Virus record (IMG/VR): IMGVR_UViG_3300021963_007891
Coordinates: 1 to 51,153 of that record
DNA from: a virus
Length of the DNA: 51,153 nucleotides
Direction: 5' to 3' (one strand)
Below the pieces are notes generated by a model. That model was not told where the DNA came from and did not search any database. It worked only from the letters and a program-made list of their open reading frames with translations. The position numbers and the translations under genes are program-made. The number at the start of each line of letters is the position of its first letter. Within the stretch, counting starts at the first letter, position 1. Shown here piece after piece: positions 39,173 through 46,911 of the stretch.

Positions 39173-40297
39173 GTGCAAAAATATACGTACAACTGGGAGG
39201 TAAAGGATTTATTAACCCAATTCCTCCAAGCTTTTGATGGAGCGATAGTAAAGCGTTATGATATTAATAGAGTGCCTGGAAATAATGTTGGAGTACGGTA
39301 TGTGTATGCGCCCAAACAAAGAGTGCTTTTTGATTTAGTAGATAAAGCACAACACTTAACTTTGCCAGTGATAGCATTCTTTATTAGTAGTATCAGTAGA
39401 GATCAAAGTCGAGTGTTTAATAAAATAGTGGGTCAATACTGGACTGATAATACTACCTCGGTTTATAATCAATCAACCGCTAATCAGAATTTACAGCCAG
39501 TTCCAATTAATATTGAAGTGTCAGTTTCTATATTAACTAAGTTCCAGTCTGATATGGATCAGATCTTAACAAACTTTGTTCCATATAGTGATCCTTATTT
39601 TATTATTTCCTGGACTCGAGAGGGTATGCCTGGTTTAGAAATTCGATCAGAAGTGCTTTGGAACGGGACATTAGCAATGACCTACCCGACAGATCAAACA
39701 CCAACACAACCTACACGAGTGGCGTGTGATACCTCTTTTACGATTAAAGGGTGGTTATTTAAAGCTGATGCTAATCCGGTTGGAAGAATATTTAAAATTG
39801 ATAGTAATTTTTATTCTGTTTCCGGCACTCCCACTTTACAAAATATAGATTACCTTACAGATCCATCCACAACTGAATCGTTTGTACTTTCTGCTATACC
39901 ACAAATACCTTATTCCAGCCGCTGGTTAACACCAAGATCTCTTTCAGGCACAGTAGAATTATATGGTAATATGTACGATTATACAAATAGCGTATATCTT
40001 AGCGGTAATAATAATATGTTTGGGGTAGTGAGCGCTGCTACTTATACTATTAACCCGTTTTTATCATCTACCTCACTTTCTGCAAGCTATCCCGCTCTTT
40101 CAGGAGTCATACCAGCGCTCGAATACTATGTACAAAGCGATAATAAAATGATCGTCACATACCCGGCCCCATCTGCAACTGGCTTCTTTGATATAATTGT
40201 AATAAACGATGCTGGGTACACAAAGCTCACAACTGGCTCGTACAACACTCAATTAACTACCCAATATCCTTATATATCGGGCATACAAGTAACATAA
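39173..40297 (+). CDS. 15: Tail terminator/sheath stabiliser, gp15-like, with extra C-terminal domain
   Basis: A 374-aa protein; T4 gp15 is 272 aa. Residues 1-210 follow gp15: YNWEVKDLLTQFLQAFDGAIVKRYD, VRYVYAPKQRVLFDLVDKAQ, then PINIEVSVSILTKFQSDMDQILTNFVPYSDPYF, MPGLEIRSEVLWNG and CDTSFTIKGWLFK. gp15 caps the tail tube and sheath and meets the head neck. Residues ~240-374 are a beta-rich Ig/TIG-like extra part absent from T4 (SLSGTVELYGN, MIVTYPAPSATGFFDIIVINDAG). GTG start, five bases after a late-type box. The assignment is by pattern; a related neck protein is the alternative. Confidence 0.72.
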   Translation: MQKYTYNWEVKDLLTQFLQAFDGAIVKRYDINRVPGNNVGVRYVYAPKQRVLFDLVDKAQHLTLPVIAFFISSISRDQSRVFNKIVGQYWTDNTTSVYNQSTANQNLQPVPINIEVSVSILTKFQSDMDQILTNFVPYSDPYFIISWTREGMPGLEIRSEVLWNGTLAMTYPTDQTPTQPTRVACDTSFTIKGWLFKADANPVGRIFKIDSNFYSVSGTPTLQNIDYLTDPSTTESFVLSAIPQIPYSSRWLTPRSLSGTVELYGNMYDYTNSVYLSGNNNMFGVVSAATYTINPFLSSTSLSASYPALSGVIPALEYYVQSDNKMIVTYPAPSATGFFDIIVINDAGYTKLTTGSYNTQLTTQYPYISGIQVT

Positions 40298-40298
40298 T

Positions 40299-41009
40299 AT
40301 GGCGCTTGTTACAAATGGTTTAGTTAATCAGCTCGATGCAAGTGTACTATTACTTTCTGGGTTTAGTAACAATCAAACCTTACTAGATGCTTTTATACCT
40401 GATCAAGTAAACTCTAAACCATGGTACGGCTCAGCTGGTTATAGTATGTATGTAGCTGCTAGCGCAAGCCCTGCTAGTAATAAGCCAGTTATACGTTTAT
40501 TTACTGGTAATCTGTCTCCTGGTAACTTTAATGATTACTTAAACTATGACTCAATGACAGTGTTAATAGCTGCTAAGCGTACTGGCCCTAGCTATAATAA
40601 TTTGTGGCAAGGGTTGTTTAGTTTACCGTTTAATAATACCGGCAAAGGAGTACGAGGTGTAACCCTATTGTCCATAACCAACAATAATAATGTGGGAGGG
40701 TTTAACAACTGGGGTACGTATGGAAATACTGTAACAACAGCAACAACTAGCGCTATGAATATAAATACGCCTTACGTTATAGGAATGTCTGTTAACCCAG
40801 ACACCTCGGGCACATTTTATACTAACACTTCAGCAACCGGTACTTTTACATCAACTAAAGCCCAAGGATATTATGGTATTGGTGGCTTAGAAAGTGGGGA
40901 TGGTTTTTTTGCAGGAGATATATACGAGGTTTTAATTTACAGTAGAGTATTAACCTATTCTGAAGTATCCGCTAGTTCAAACTATTTAATAGGTAAATGG
41001 TTTGCATAA
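40299..41009 (+). CDS. LamG/concanavalin-like lectin-fold virion protein
   Basis: A 236-aa Asn/Thr/Ser-rich protein. GLVNQLDASVLLLSG opens and GDGFFAGDIYEVLIYSRVLTYSEVSASSNYLIGKW closes a laminin-G-like beta sandwich, the closing motif (EVLIYSRVLT-x-x-E) being common in phage LamG domains. Such domains bind glycans on tail fibres, decoration proteins and capsids. It begins one base after gp15 and stands directly before the portal gene, so a place at the neck or head vertex is more likely than in the tail fibre. Binding partner unknown. Confidence 0.75.
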   Translation: MALVTNGLVNQLDASVLLLSGFSNNQTLLDAFIPDQVNSKPWYGSAGYSMYVAASASPASNKPVIRLFTGNLSPGNFNDYLNYDSMTVLIAAKRTGPSYNNLWQGLFSLPFNNTGKGVRGVTLLSITNNNNVGGFNNWGTYGNTVTTATTSAMNINTPYVIGMSVNPDTSGTFYTNTSATGTFTSTKAQGYYGIGGLESGDGFFAGDIYEVLIYSRVLTYSEVSASSNYLIGKWFA

Positions 41010-41041
41010 CTCTAAAAACAGTTTATAATAAACGTTTCTAT

Positions 41042-41049
41042 TGTAAATA
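41042..41049 (+). promoter_or_regulatory. Late-type box TGTAAATA before the portal gene
   Basis: Seven bases before the ATG at 41057. A sigma70-like TTGCAT-16-TATAAT also lies at 41002-41029, so both classes could act here. Confidence 0.5.
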
Positions 41050-41056
41050 TATCTAA

Positions 41057-42841
41057 ATGGCCGACGACATACAACCTAATTTCTTTACTAAGGCTTTTAA
41101 CAACTTTGTAAACAAGCTACCTTATTCGGCAGGTACTCAAACAGCAAAAGAGTTAAATCCAAAGTTTGATACGTTCCATCAAGTCAGTAGCTCTCAAAAA
41201 GATAAAGTATATAAACAAGCTGTATCTACTTCAGATCAACCAGGTTTACCTTCTCTAGAGGGTGTTGTAGTTAATAAAGCTTATCATGATTATTTATATG
41301 CTTTAATTGATACCGATAAGCCTAAACGCTTATCCGATTATCGTATTATGGCATCTTATGCAGAAATTAGTCATGCATTAGATGAAATTTGCGACGAAAT
41401 GCTGGTTAAAGATGATAAAGGCAAATACGTAACATTAACGCTAGCAGAAGGGAAAGATGAAGTTATTGTTAAAGAAATTCAAAAGAATTTTAATCAATTA
41501 GTTGAGCACTTTAATATAGACAATAAAGGGTTCGAATATTTTAGATCAATCTTGATTGATGCTGAGCTTTATTTCGAAAACGTTATTAATGAAACTAAAA
41601 AAGAAGCAGGTATTATAGGAGTCATACAAGTACCTACCGAGCATATTAATCCTGTATATGATAACGTACAGAACATGCTCATTAAGGGCTTTATCTTGCG
41701 CAAGCCTGTTATTGACGCATCTTCTAATAATCGTTTTAATGCAAAGCAAGAGTTAATTCCTTTAGAGCGTCATCAAGTAACTTACTTTCACTCTCATGTA
41801 TGGAATGAACACAAGACAATTCGTTTACCCTATCTTGAAGTCGCGCGTAGAGCATATAAACAACTCTCGTTAATTGAAGATAGTATTGTAGTTTATCGCT
41901 TAGTAAGAGCCCCAGAACGTTTAGTATTTAAAGTTGACGTCGGTAACCTGCCTGCGCCTAAAGCAGAGGCATATATTAAACGGTTAATGCAGACATACTG
42001 GTCTAAGCGTACATACGACTCTGACCAAGGTAAGAATGTAAACGTATATGATCCACAGAGTATGCTAGATAGTTACTGGTTTGCTAAGAGGCCCGATGGT
42101 AGTGGTACTGATGTATCGTCATTACCCGCTGGGGCTAATTTAGGTACTCTTGACGATCTTAATTACTTTGTAAAGAAATTATATAAGGCTTTAAGAGTAC
42201 CTTCTAATAGACTAGACCCGGAATCAAAATATGCAGATGGAGCTGAAATCTTAAGAGAGGAACTTAAGTTTGCACGTCTTATTATTAGATTTCAACGTCA
42301 GTTTGCTTCCACACTTAAAGATACTTTTATCACTCACTTAAAGCTTAAGGGATTGTGGGATCAATACGAACTTAAAGACGGCGATGTACACCTTTCGTTT
42401 AACCCTCCTTCATATTTCCACGTTGCAAGAGAGGCTCAGATTCAAGAGCTTAAGTTTAAAACCTTTAATGACCTAGTCAGTACTGAAGCAGTAGCTAAGT
42501 CCTATGCTCTTAAGAAGTATATGGGCTGGTCTGATGATGAGATTAAAATTAATAGAGAGTGGCAAAAGAAAGATGCTGCTTTTAACTTCGAAGTTGCTCA
42601 GATTGTAAATGCTGGTCCTAACTGGCGTCAAGGTATAGCAGCGGGTGGAGAAGCCGGAGCTGCAGCTGCAGGTGGTGGAGCACCAGCTGGAGGCGGTGGT
42701 GGTGCACCACCATCGTTTGGAGCAGCTCCAGGAGCGGGCGAAGAAGCCCCAGCAGGCGGCGAGGCTCCCGCGGGTGGGGAAGCAGGAGCAGCAGCTCCAG
42801 AACCGGCAGGCGCTACACCAAGCGCTTTACCAGGAGCTTAA
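41057..42841 (+). CDS. 20: Portal vertex protein gp20
   Basis: Dodecameric portal through which DNA is packaged. The 594 residues follow T4 gp20 (524 aa): VPTEHINPVYDN, QLSLIEDSIVVYRLVRAPERLVFKVDVGNLPAPKAEAYI (near residue 275), NVYDPQSMLDSYWFAKR, then SSLPAGANLGTLDDLNYFVKKLYKALRVP (near 355), SKYADGAEILREELKFARLI, and LSFNPPSYFHVAREAQIQELKFK. From residue ~525 it ends in a Gly/Ala/Pro/Glu low-complexity tail not present in T4, probably disordered and exposed. The gene ends two bases from the convergent gp13 gene. Confidence 0.95.
   Translation: MADDIQPNFFTKAFNNFVNKLPYSAGTQTAKELNPKFDTFHQVSSSQKDKVYKQAVSTSDQPGLPSLEGVVVNKAYHDYLYALIDTDKPKRLSDYRIMASYAEISHALDEICDEMLVKDDKGKYVTLTLAEGKDEVIVKEIQKNFNQLVEHFNIDNKGFEYFRSILIDAELYFENVINETKKEAGIIGVIQVPTEHINPVYDNVQNMLIKGFILRKPVIDASSNNRFNAKQELIPLERHQVTYFHSHVWNEHKTIRLPYLEVARRAYKQLSLIEDSIVVYRLVRAPERLVFKVDVGNLPAPKAEAYIKRLMQTYWSKRTYDSDQGKNVNVYDPQSMLDSYWFAKRPDGSGTDVSSLPAGANLGTLDDLNYFVKKLYKALRVPSNRLDPESKYADGAEILREELKFARLIIRFQRQFASTLKDTFITHLKLKGLWDQYELKDGDVHLSFNPPSYFHVAREAQIQELKFKTFNDLVSTEAVAKSYALKKYMGWSDDEIKINREWQKKDAAFNFEVAQIVNAGPNWRQGIAAGGEAGAAAAGGGAPAGGGGGAPPSFGAAPGAGEEAPAGGEAPAGGEAGAAAPEPAGATPSALPGA
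42640..42838 (+). repeat. Low-complexity Gly/Ala/Pro/Glu-coding tract in the portal gene
   Basis: GC-rich imperfect repeats of GGxGAAGCxCCAGC-type units encode repeated APAGGEA motifs. Its GC content stands out from the AT-rich surroundings. Likely prone to length change. Confidence 0.6.
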
Positions 42842-42842
42842 C

Positions 42843-43730
42843 TTACCCCATAAAGAACCCAGCGGGTTCTTGATCTTCTTGCTTCCCTCCAAGCAATTGA
42901 TCGTCTAACTCTTTCTTTTCTGTAGTACCCTGCTGCATTAACTCTTGGTATTGTAACGTACCGCTACCAAACAATTGAGTGCCTTGAAATTTACCACGAG
43001 TGTTAGCAATATTAATTTTAAATAGCGCTTTAGCGTATTCCATTACCCAACGCTCTTTAACTAAATCTTTAATTGGGCGCTCGAGTCTTAAGTTAACGGC
43101 GGCCCAATATCTAGAAGTACCTTGCGTGTTAATCAAGCCTGGATCAGGCGTGATACGTAATACTTGAGTACGCGGATCAAATCTAAAATAAGGTTGTTGT
43201 GCAAATACTTTTTCGCGGGTCTTTAGCCAATCTTTAAGTATATGCCAAGATATAACGTCAAATGCTTTACTCCCTAAAGAATAGGCAAAGTGCATTTGTT
43301 GAGCCATTGATTGTTCAATAGTAAAGAGTGTATTAACGCCGTTATTAGTACCCACATTGAACGAGGTAACTTCGATAACTTTTCTCCAAGATTCAAAATC
43401 ACTATCATACCCCGACTGAAACGTAGAGCCTACAGCTGATAGTTCCGGGTTTAACACATTATTAATAAGAGTGTCCATCTTTATACCCTTACCTGCGGTA
43501 TATAAACTACTATCGAATACTACTATTTCTTCCGTACCTGGAGTAAACTTAGTATATAGTTCAATTGCATAAGCAATCGCATCATACGCAGCATTACAAG
43601 CTATTTCAAGATTAATTACAGGTGCACCAAGCTGAAAGAATATACGCTCAGCAAGAGTGTCATAGCTTACAATTCTATTGTTAAGATTAGTAGATAGAAA
43701 GGCCGAAGGTGCAGTAGTATTAGTAGACAT
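42843..43730 (-). CDS. 13: Neck protein gp13-like
   Basis: A 295-aa protein; T4 gp13 is 309 aa. The start RIFFQLGAPVINLEIACNAAYDAIAYAIELYTKF closely follows the T4 gp13 helix that contains LGAPIINVEL; the end WVMEYAKALFKINIANTRGKFQGTQLFGSG and ...PAGFFMG matches [24 protein letters not shown] and the final PFGILVG. gp13 joins the portal to the tail. It is in the opposite direction to gp20 and gp21 and is followed by three glycosyltransferase genes, so this block looks inserted or inverted between 20 and 21. AGTAAGTA box nine bases upstream. Confidence 0.85.
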   Translation of the reverse strand: MSTNTTAPSAFLSTNLNNRIVSYDTLAERIFFQLGAPVINLEIACNAAYDAIAYAIELYTKFTPGTEEIVVFDSSLYTAGKGIKMDTLINNVLNPELSAVGSTFQSGYDSDFESWRKVIEVTSFNVGTNNGVNTLFTIEQSMAQQMHFAYSLGSKAFDVISWHILKDWLKTREKVFAQQPYFRFDPRTQVLRITPDPGLINTQGTSRYWAAVNLRLERPIKDLVKERWVMEYAKALFKINIANTRGKFQGTQLFGSGTLQYQELMQQGTTEKKELDDQLLGGKQEDQEPAGFFMG

Positions 43731-43739
43731 GCCGTCTAT

Positions 43740-43747
43740 TACTTACT
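43740..43747 (-). promoter_or_regulatory. Late-type box AGTAAGTA before gp13
   Basis: Minus strand, nine bases before the ATG at 43730; between gp13 and the GT genes, so gp13 can be transcribed apart from them. Confidence 0.45.
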
Positions 43748-44216
43748 TTAGCTCTAATACTTTTAATAATGTATTAAATACTTCTTCAGCTGTAACAAAT
43801 GCATTTTTATCATACTCCGTCTGTTCCCAGAGCCAAAACTGCTTATCTCTCAAGTAAGACCGGTGCTTTAACATATTAGCATTCTCATTATATCCAAATA
43901 TACGAGGATCTGATTGTGCAAATATAACAATACCTTGTTTACGAGAGTAATAATGATTTAAGTGCTGCAGAAAACTATCTACAGAAATCCATGTATCAGC
44001 TGTATTAATAAGCTCTTTAATCTGTTCAAACGAGAGGTTCTGTTTAAACTCAGTTACTCCTTCAATTGGTTTATCTTTATTAGAGCCGATTTGTATTACA
44101 TTAAATTCAGCCGCTTTCATTAACTTAACTAGCTCTATCCAATAGGGAAAGTTCTTAGAGTTTTCCTTACCATTACGTAAGTTTTGTGCAAACGGACTTA
44201 TAATAATTGTTTTCAT
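43743..44216 (-). CDS. C-terminal half of a GT9-like (heptosyltransferase-type) glycosyltransferase
   Basis: A 157-aa single Rossmann domain: KTIIISPFAQNLRN opens like the GT9 donor-binding half, followed by YWIELVKLMKAAEFNVIQIG, then TWISVDSFLQHLNHYY, where GT9 enzymes have xxDSGxMHLAA, and IVIFAQSDPRIFG. By itself it is only half of a GT-B enzyme. The missing N-terminal half is at the end of the preceding gene (44213), and the two meet in an ATGA stop/start overlap. So this looks like a GT9 enzyme split into two coupled chains. ATG at 44216 chosen for that junction. Confidence 0.75.
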   Translation of the reverse strand: MKTIIISPFAQNLRNGKENSKNFPYWIELVKLMKAAEFNVIQIGSNKDKPIEGVTEFKQNLSFEQIKELINTADTWISVDSFLQHLNHYYSRKQGIVIFAQSDPRIFGYNENANMLKHRSYLRDKQFWLWEQTEYDKNAFVTAEEVFNTLLKVLELK

Positions 44217-45262
44217 GATGTGTACATTTTTTTGTAAGCTTCTGCTAAAGAGTTCTTCCAATTATTACGGTCCATCCAAGCATATAGATTATAATCTTCT
44301 ATTTTTACGAATGATGCGCATTCAGCTAGACTAATAATCTTTACCCCTTCTTCCTTGTCAAATACTGCAGGGTAACATGCGCCTATAACAATAGTATGAT
44401 CCTTATACTTGGTTTTTATAGAGGGTAATATAGACCTAAATGCATAATGATCTCCTATACCCGAATCAAGAGGAATAATTTTTACTTTTGTAATATTAAC
44501 TTTCCACGTTCTAAGATACTCGTGAAATATTTTTTCATCTCCTTCAAACAACTTCGCATTGTTCTGACTACGGATACCACCAGCACCATATCGCATGTGC
44601 CAAGTCTTGACTCCAGTTAAAACAATTAGCTTCCAACCAGCACGCTTCATTTCATAGGTAAAGATAGTCTCTTCTCTATGGCCCACTTTAGACAATCTTA
44701 AGTCATAACCATGAGCAGCAGCTTCTCTTCGAAACAAAAACGTACTACCTTGCAAATGATCTACCTCTATAAACTGATGCAAATCTACATTACACCACTG
44801 TATATTGAGCCCTAAAAATATATCTTCCATTTTATTAGAAGCCATAGAATGCTTTATATCGCTTTTAGGGTCTAAGATTAATGGACCTACAGCGCCAATC
44901 TTGTTATCACTAATAGCATAATTATATAACTCTTGTAGAGTATTAGTTTCCATTACGTTGTCATCATCAAGCCTCCAGATCCATTCTGAGGTTACATCCT
45001 TTAAAGCTTGTTGATGGTTATGTATCTGTCCCTTACGGCCACCTAGCTTAACTTCCCAATTAATACCCACTCTGTTTAACAATGTAAATAGGTTTTTATA
45101 TATTTCGTTTTCTCTTAAATCCTCAAGCTCATCATTGTCATCATATATAATAAGCCTAGATGGCTTAAGAGTTTGATTAGCTAAAGAAGTTAATACTAAA
45201 GGGAACGTACTATGATACCTACCCTTTGTAGAGACAGTCGCGGTTACTTTATCTGTGTTCAT
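44213..45262 (-). CDS. GT2 glycosyltransferase fused to the N-terminal half of a GT9-like enzyme
   Basis: A 349-aa protein with two parts. Residues ~5-250 are a GT2 GT-A domain: VTATVSTKGRYHSTFPLVLTSL, LIIYDDNDE, EWIWRLDDDNVMETNTL (DDD metal site) and HREETIFTYEMKRAGW with the acceptor-side ED-like pair. Residues ~255-349 read KVKIIPLDSGIGDHYAFRSILPSIKTKYKDHTIVIGA, which matches the first Rossmann half of GT9 enzymes (GxGD...LP-x-hK-x-xY). The second half is the next gene downstream. Joined, they would give GT2 plus full GT9, two transfer reactions in one complex. Confidence 0.78.
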   Translation of the reverse strand: MNTDKVTATVSTKGRYHSTFPLVLTSLANQTLKPSRLIIYDDNDELEDLRENEIYKNLFTLLNRVGINWEVKLGGRKGQIHNHQQALKDVTSEWIWRLDDDNVMETNTLQELYNYAISDNKIGAVGPLILDPKSDIKHSMASNKMEDIFLGLNIQWCNVDLHQFIEVDHLQGSTFLFRREAAAHGYDLRLSKVGHREETIFTYEMKRAGWKLIVLTGVKTWHMRYGAGGIRSQNNAKLFEGDEKIFHEYLRTWKVNITKVKIIPLDSGIGDHYAFRSILPSIKTKYKDHTIVIGACYPAVFDKEEGVKIISLAECASFVKIEDYNLYAWMDRNNWKNSLAEAYKKMYTS

Positions 45263-45974
45263 GTGTTACAAATTGAGGATACATACTGTGTAGTTTTAAG
45301 ATATTTGCTTTAAAGCTTTGTTTATAAGAGGGTATATGGTCAAAAGTACCTTCTGCTTTATGATATATAGGAAAAGAACCAGTAAAAGCTTTACCGCCCT
45401 CTAGTAATCTCATATTTTCGCCCGCTACTGCAATTCTATATCCCTTTAAGTGTGCTCTTAATGCATAGTCCATATCTTCGCACCCACCTGGGGAGAATGC
45501 TTCTTCAAGTAAGCCTACCTCATTAAAGACCTTACGGGTAGTCATTGCAACAAAAAATACTATAAATTCAAAGTTAGTACCATCCGCTGTTAATTTGAGC
45601 GGACCGGTTACCCCTACCATAGGATCTTCGAACGGCATTTCAAGATATTTAATCCAAGTATCTTTCTCTTGCGGTAGCAATATAGTATCGTTATTAAGAA
45701 ACACTATTTTTTCTCCTCTTGAAAGAGATAGTCCTAGATTGGTGGAATGAGTATAACCAGCAGCCTCTGGAACGTTTATAAGTTTAATAGTAGGATACTG
45801 GGATTGTAAGGATAAAACGTATGGTACTGTTCCATCTACACACCCATTTGCTATTATAATAACTTCCTTATCATTAAGGTTAGTATACTTTATAATACTC
45901 TCTAAGCAAGGGATTAAACAATCCTCCAAGTGATTATAGGTAGGGATTAAAATCGAGTATTTTGGTTTGATCAC
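45249..45974 (-). CDS. GT2 glycosyltransferase
   Basis: A 241-aa GT-A protein: YSILIPTYNHLEDCLIPCLES start, EVIIIANGCVDGT, and GEKIVFLNNDTILLP with an NND metal-site version of DxD; EEAFSPGGCEDMDYALRA is the acceptor-side ED motif. The start codon is a GTG at 45974. It overlaps the next gene by 14 bases, forming a three-gene glycosylation unit. The unit may decorate the capsid or neck, given its place among head genes. Confidence 0.85.
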   Translation of the reverse strand: MIKPKYSILIPTYNHLEDCLIPCLESIIKYTNLNDKEVIIIANGCVDGTVPYVLSLQSQYPTIKLINVPEAAGYTHSTNLGLSLSRGEKIVFLNNDTILLPQEKDTWIKYLEMPFEDPMVGVTGPLKLTADGTNFEFIVFFVAMTTRKVFNEVGLLEEAFSPGGCEDMDYALRAHLKGYRIAVAGENMRLLEGGKAFTGSFPIYHKAEGTFDHIPSYKQSFKANILKLHSMYPQFVTHEHR

Positions 45975-46014
45975 TCTTTATTTTATAAGATATCATAGAA
46001 AAAGCCAGAGTTAG

Positions 46015-46022
46015 CATAAATA
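46015..46022 (+). promoter_or_regulatory. Late-type box CATAAATA before gp21
   Basis: Ten bases before the ATG at 46033. Confidence 0.5.
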
Positions 46023-46032
46023 TTATAAACAA

Positions 46033-46692
46033 ATGCTTCTTAAGCTCATAACTCAAACCCCTATTGATGAAAGTCTCGACTTTCTTATTGAGGAAGGTAA
46101 TAAAGACAAGCCAGCAAATCTCTATGTAACTGGCGTGTATATGGTAGCCGATGAAAAAAATCGCAATAACCGTATCTATAGTAAAGAAGAAATGGAAAAG
46201 GAAGTTAAGCGCTATAATGAAGAGTTCGTTTCAAAGAACCGCGCTTTAGGAGAACTCGAGCATCCTCAAAGTGCAACAGTTAACAGCGAACGTGCTTGCC
46301 ATCTTATTACTGAATTAAAAATGGAAGGTAATGTAGTTAGAGGCAAGAGTAAAGTACTCAGCACCCCACTTGGCGAGGTAATGAAGTCTTTAATTAGAGA
46401 TGGTGTTAAGATGGGTATGTCCTCAAGAGCGCTCGGTCAATTAGAAGAGAAGAGCGGGGTCAATCACGTCAGTAATATGAAGCTTATCACAATTGACGCT
46501 GTAGCAGATCCTTCAGCTCCTGGGGCATTTGTTAATGGTATATTAGAATCTAAAAATTTTGTTATCAAGCAAGACGGCCGCTTTGAGGAAGTTTATGATA
46601 TTTTTGAAAATAAACTATCTTCATTACCACGCAAAGACGTTGATCTCTATTTAAGAGAGCAAATTATCCTCTTTATTAACTCAATAAAATAA
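46033..46692 (+). CDS. 21: Prohead core protease gp21
   Basis: Serine protease (U9/S80-type) that cuts prohead proteins after hydrophobic-x-Glu. The 219-aa chain has the His in ALGELEHPQSA (near residue 72), the Ser in VKMGMSSRALGQ (near residue 132) and a conserved ITIDAVADPSAPGAFV stretch. T4 gp21 is 212 aa. Its own start, DFLIEEGNK, contains a possible self-cleavage site. Several small proteins in this window carry matching sites. Confidence 0.93.
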   Translation: MLLKLITQTPIDESLDFLIEEGNKDKPANLYVTGVYMVADEKNRNNRIYSKEEMEKEVKRYNEEFVSKNRALGELEHPQSATVNSERACHLITELKMEGNVVRGKSKVLSTPLGEVMKSLIRDGVKMGMSSRALGQLEEKSGVNHVSNMKLITIDAVADPSAPGAFVNGILESKNFVIKQDGRFEEVYDIFENKLSSLPRKDVDLYLREQIILFINSIK

Positions 46693-46693
46693 T

Positions 46694-46852
46694 ATGAACG
46701 TACAAAAAAACATCGCTAGTTTTGTATCCCACGTAACTAACAACAAGTTTAAGCAAGCAAATGATGCTTTAGCTGCTGTGGTTAACGAAAAAATTAAACA
46801 ACGGATTGCAGTCGCCAATCAAAACCTTTCAACCTCGAAAGGTAATAATTAA
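46694..46852 (+). CDS. Small 52-aa protein between gp21 and gp22
   Basis: ATG at 46694, one base after the gp21 stop, to TAA at 46852: 52 codons beginning MNVQKNIASFVSHVTNN. It is basic and helical (KQANDALAAVVNEKIKQRIAVA). Its location in the core-gene run (T4 has gp67 and gp68 beside 21 and 22) suggests a minor prohead core protein. Tight spacing and continuous helix-forming composition support it as real. Confidence 0.6.
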   Translation: MNVQKNIASFVSHVTNNKFKQANDALAAVVNEKIKQRIAVANQNLSTSKGNN

Positions 46853-46853
46853 T

Positions 46854-46879
46854 AAAAACAGGATTTATACCTGATTTTT
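46854..46879 (+). terminator. Weak terminator-like hairpin after 46694
   Basis: CAGG(ATTTATA)CCTG followed by ATTTTT; four-base stem, so weak. Confidence 0.35.
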
Positions 46880-46891
46880 ACTACTAACCTT

Positions 46892-46899
46892 TATAAGTA
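46892..46899 (+). promoter_or_regulatory. Late-type box TATAAGTA before gp22
   Basis: Twelve bases before the ATG at 46912. Confidence 0.5.
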
Positions 46900-46911
46900 T
46901 AAACAACATAT

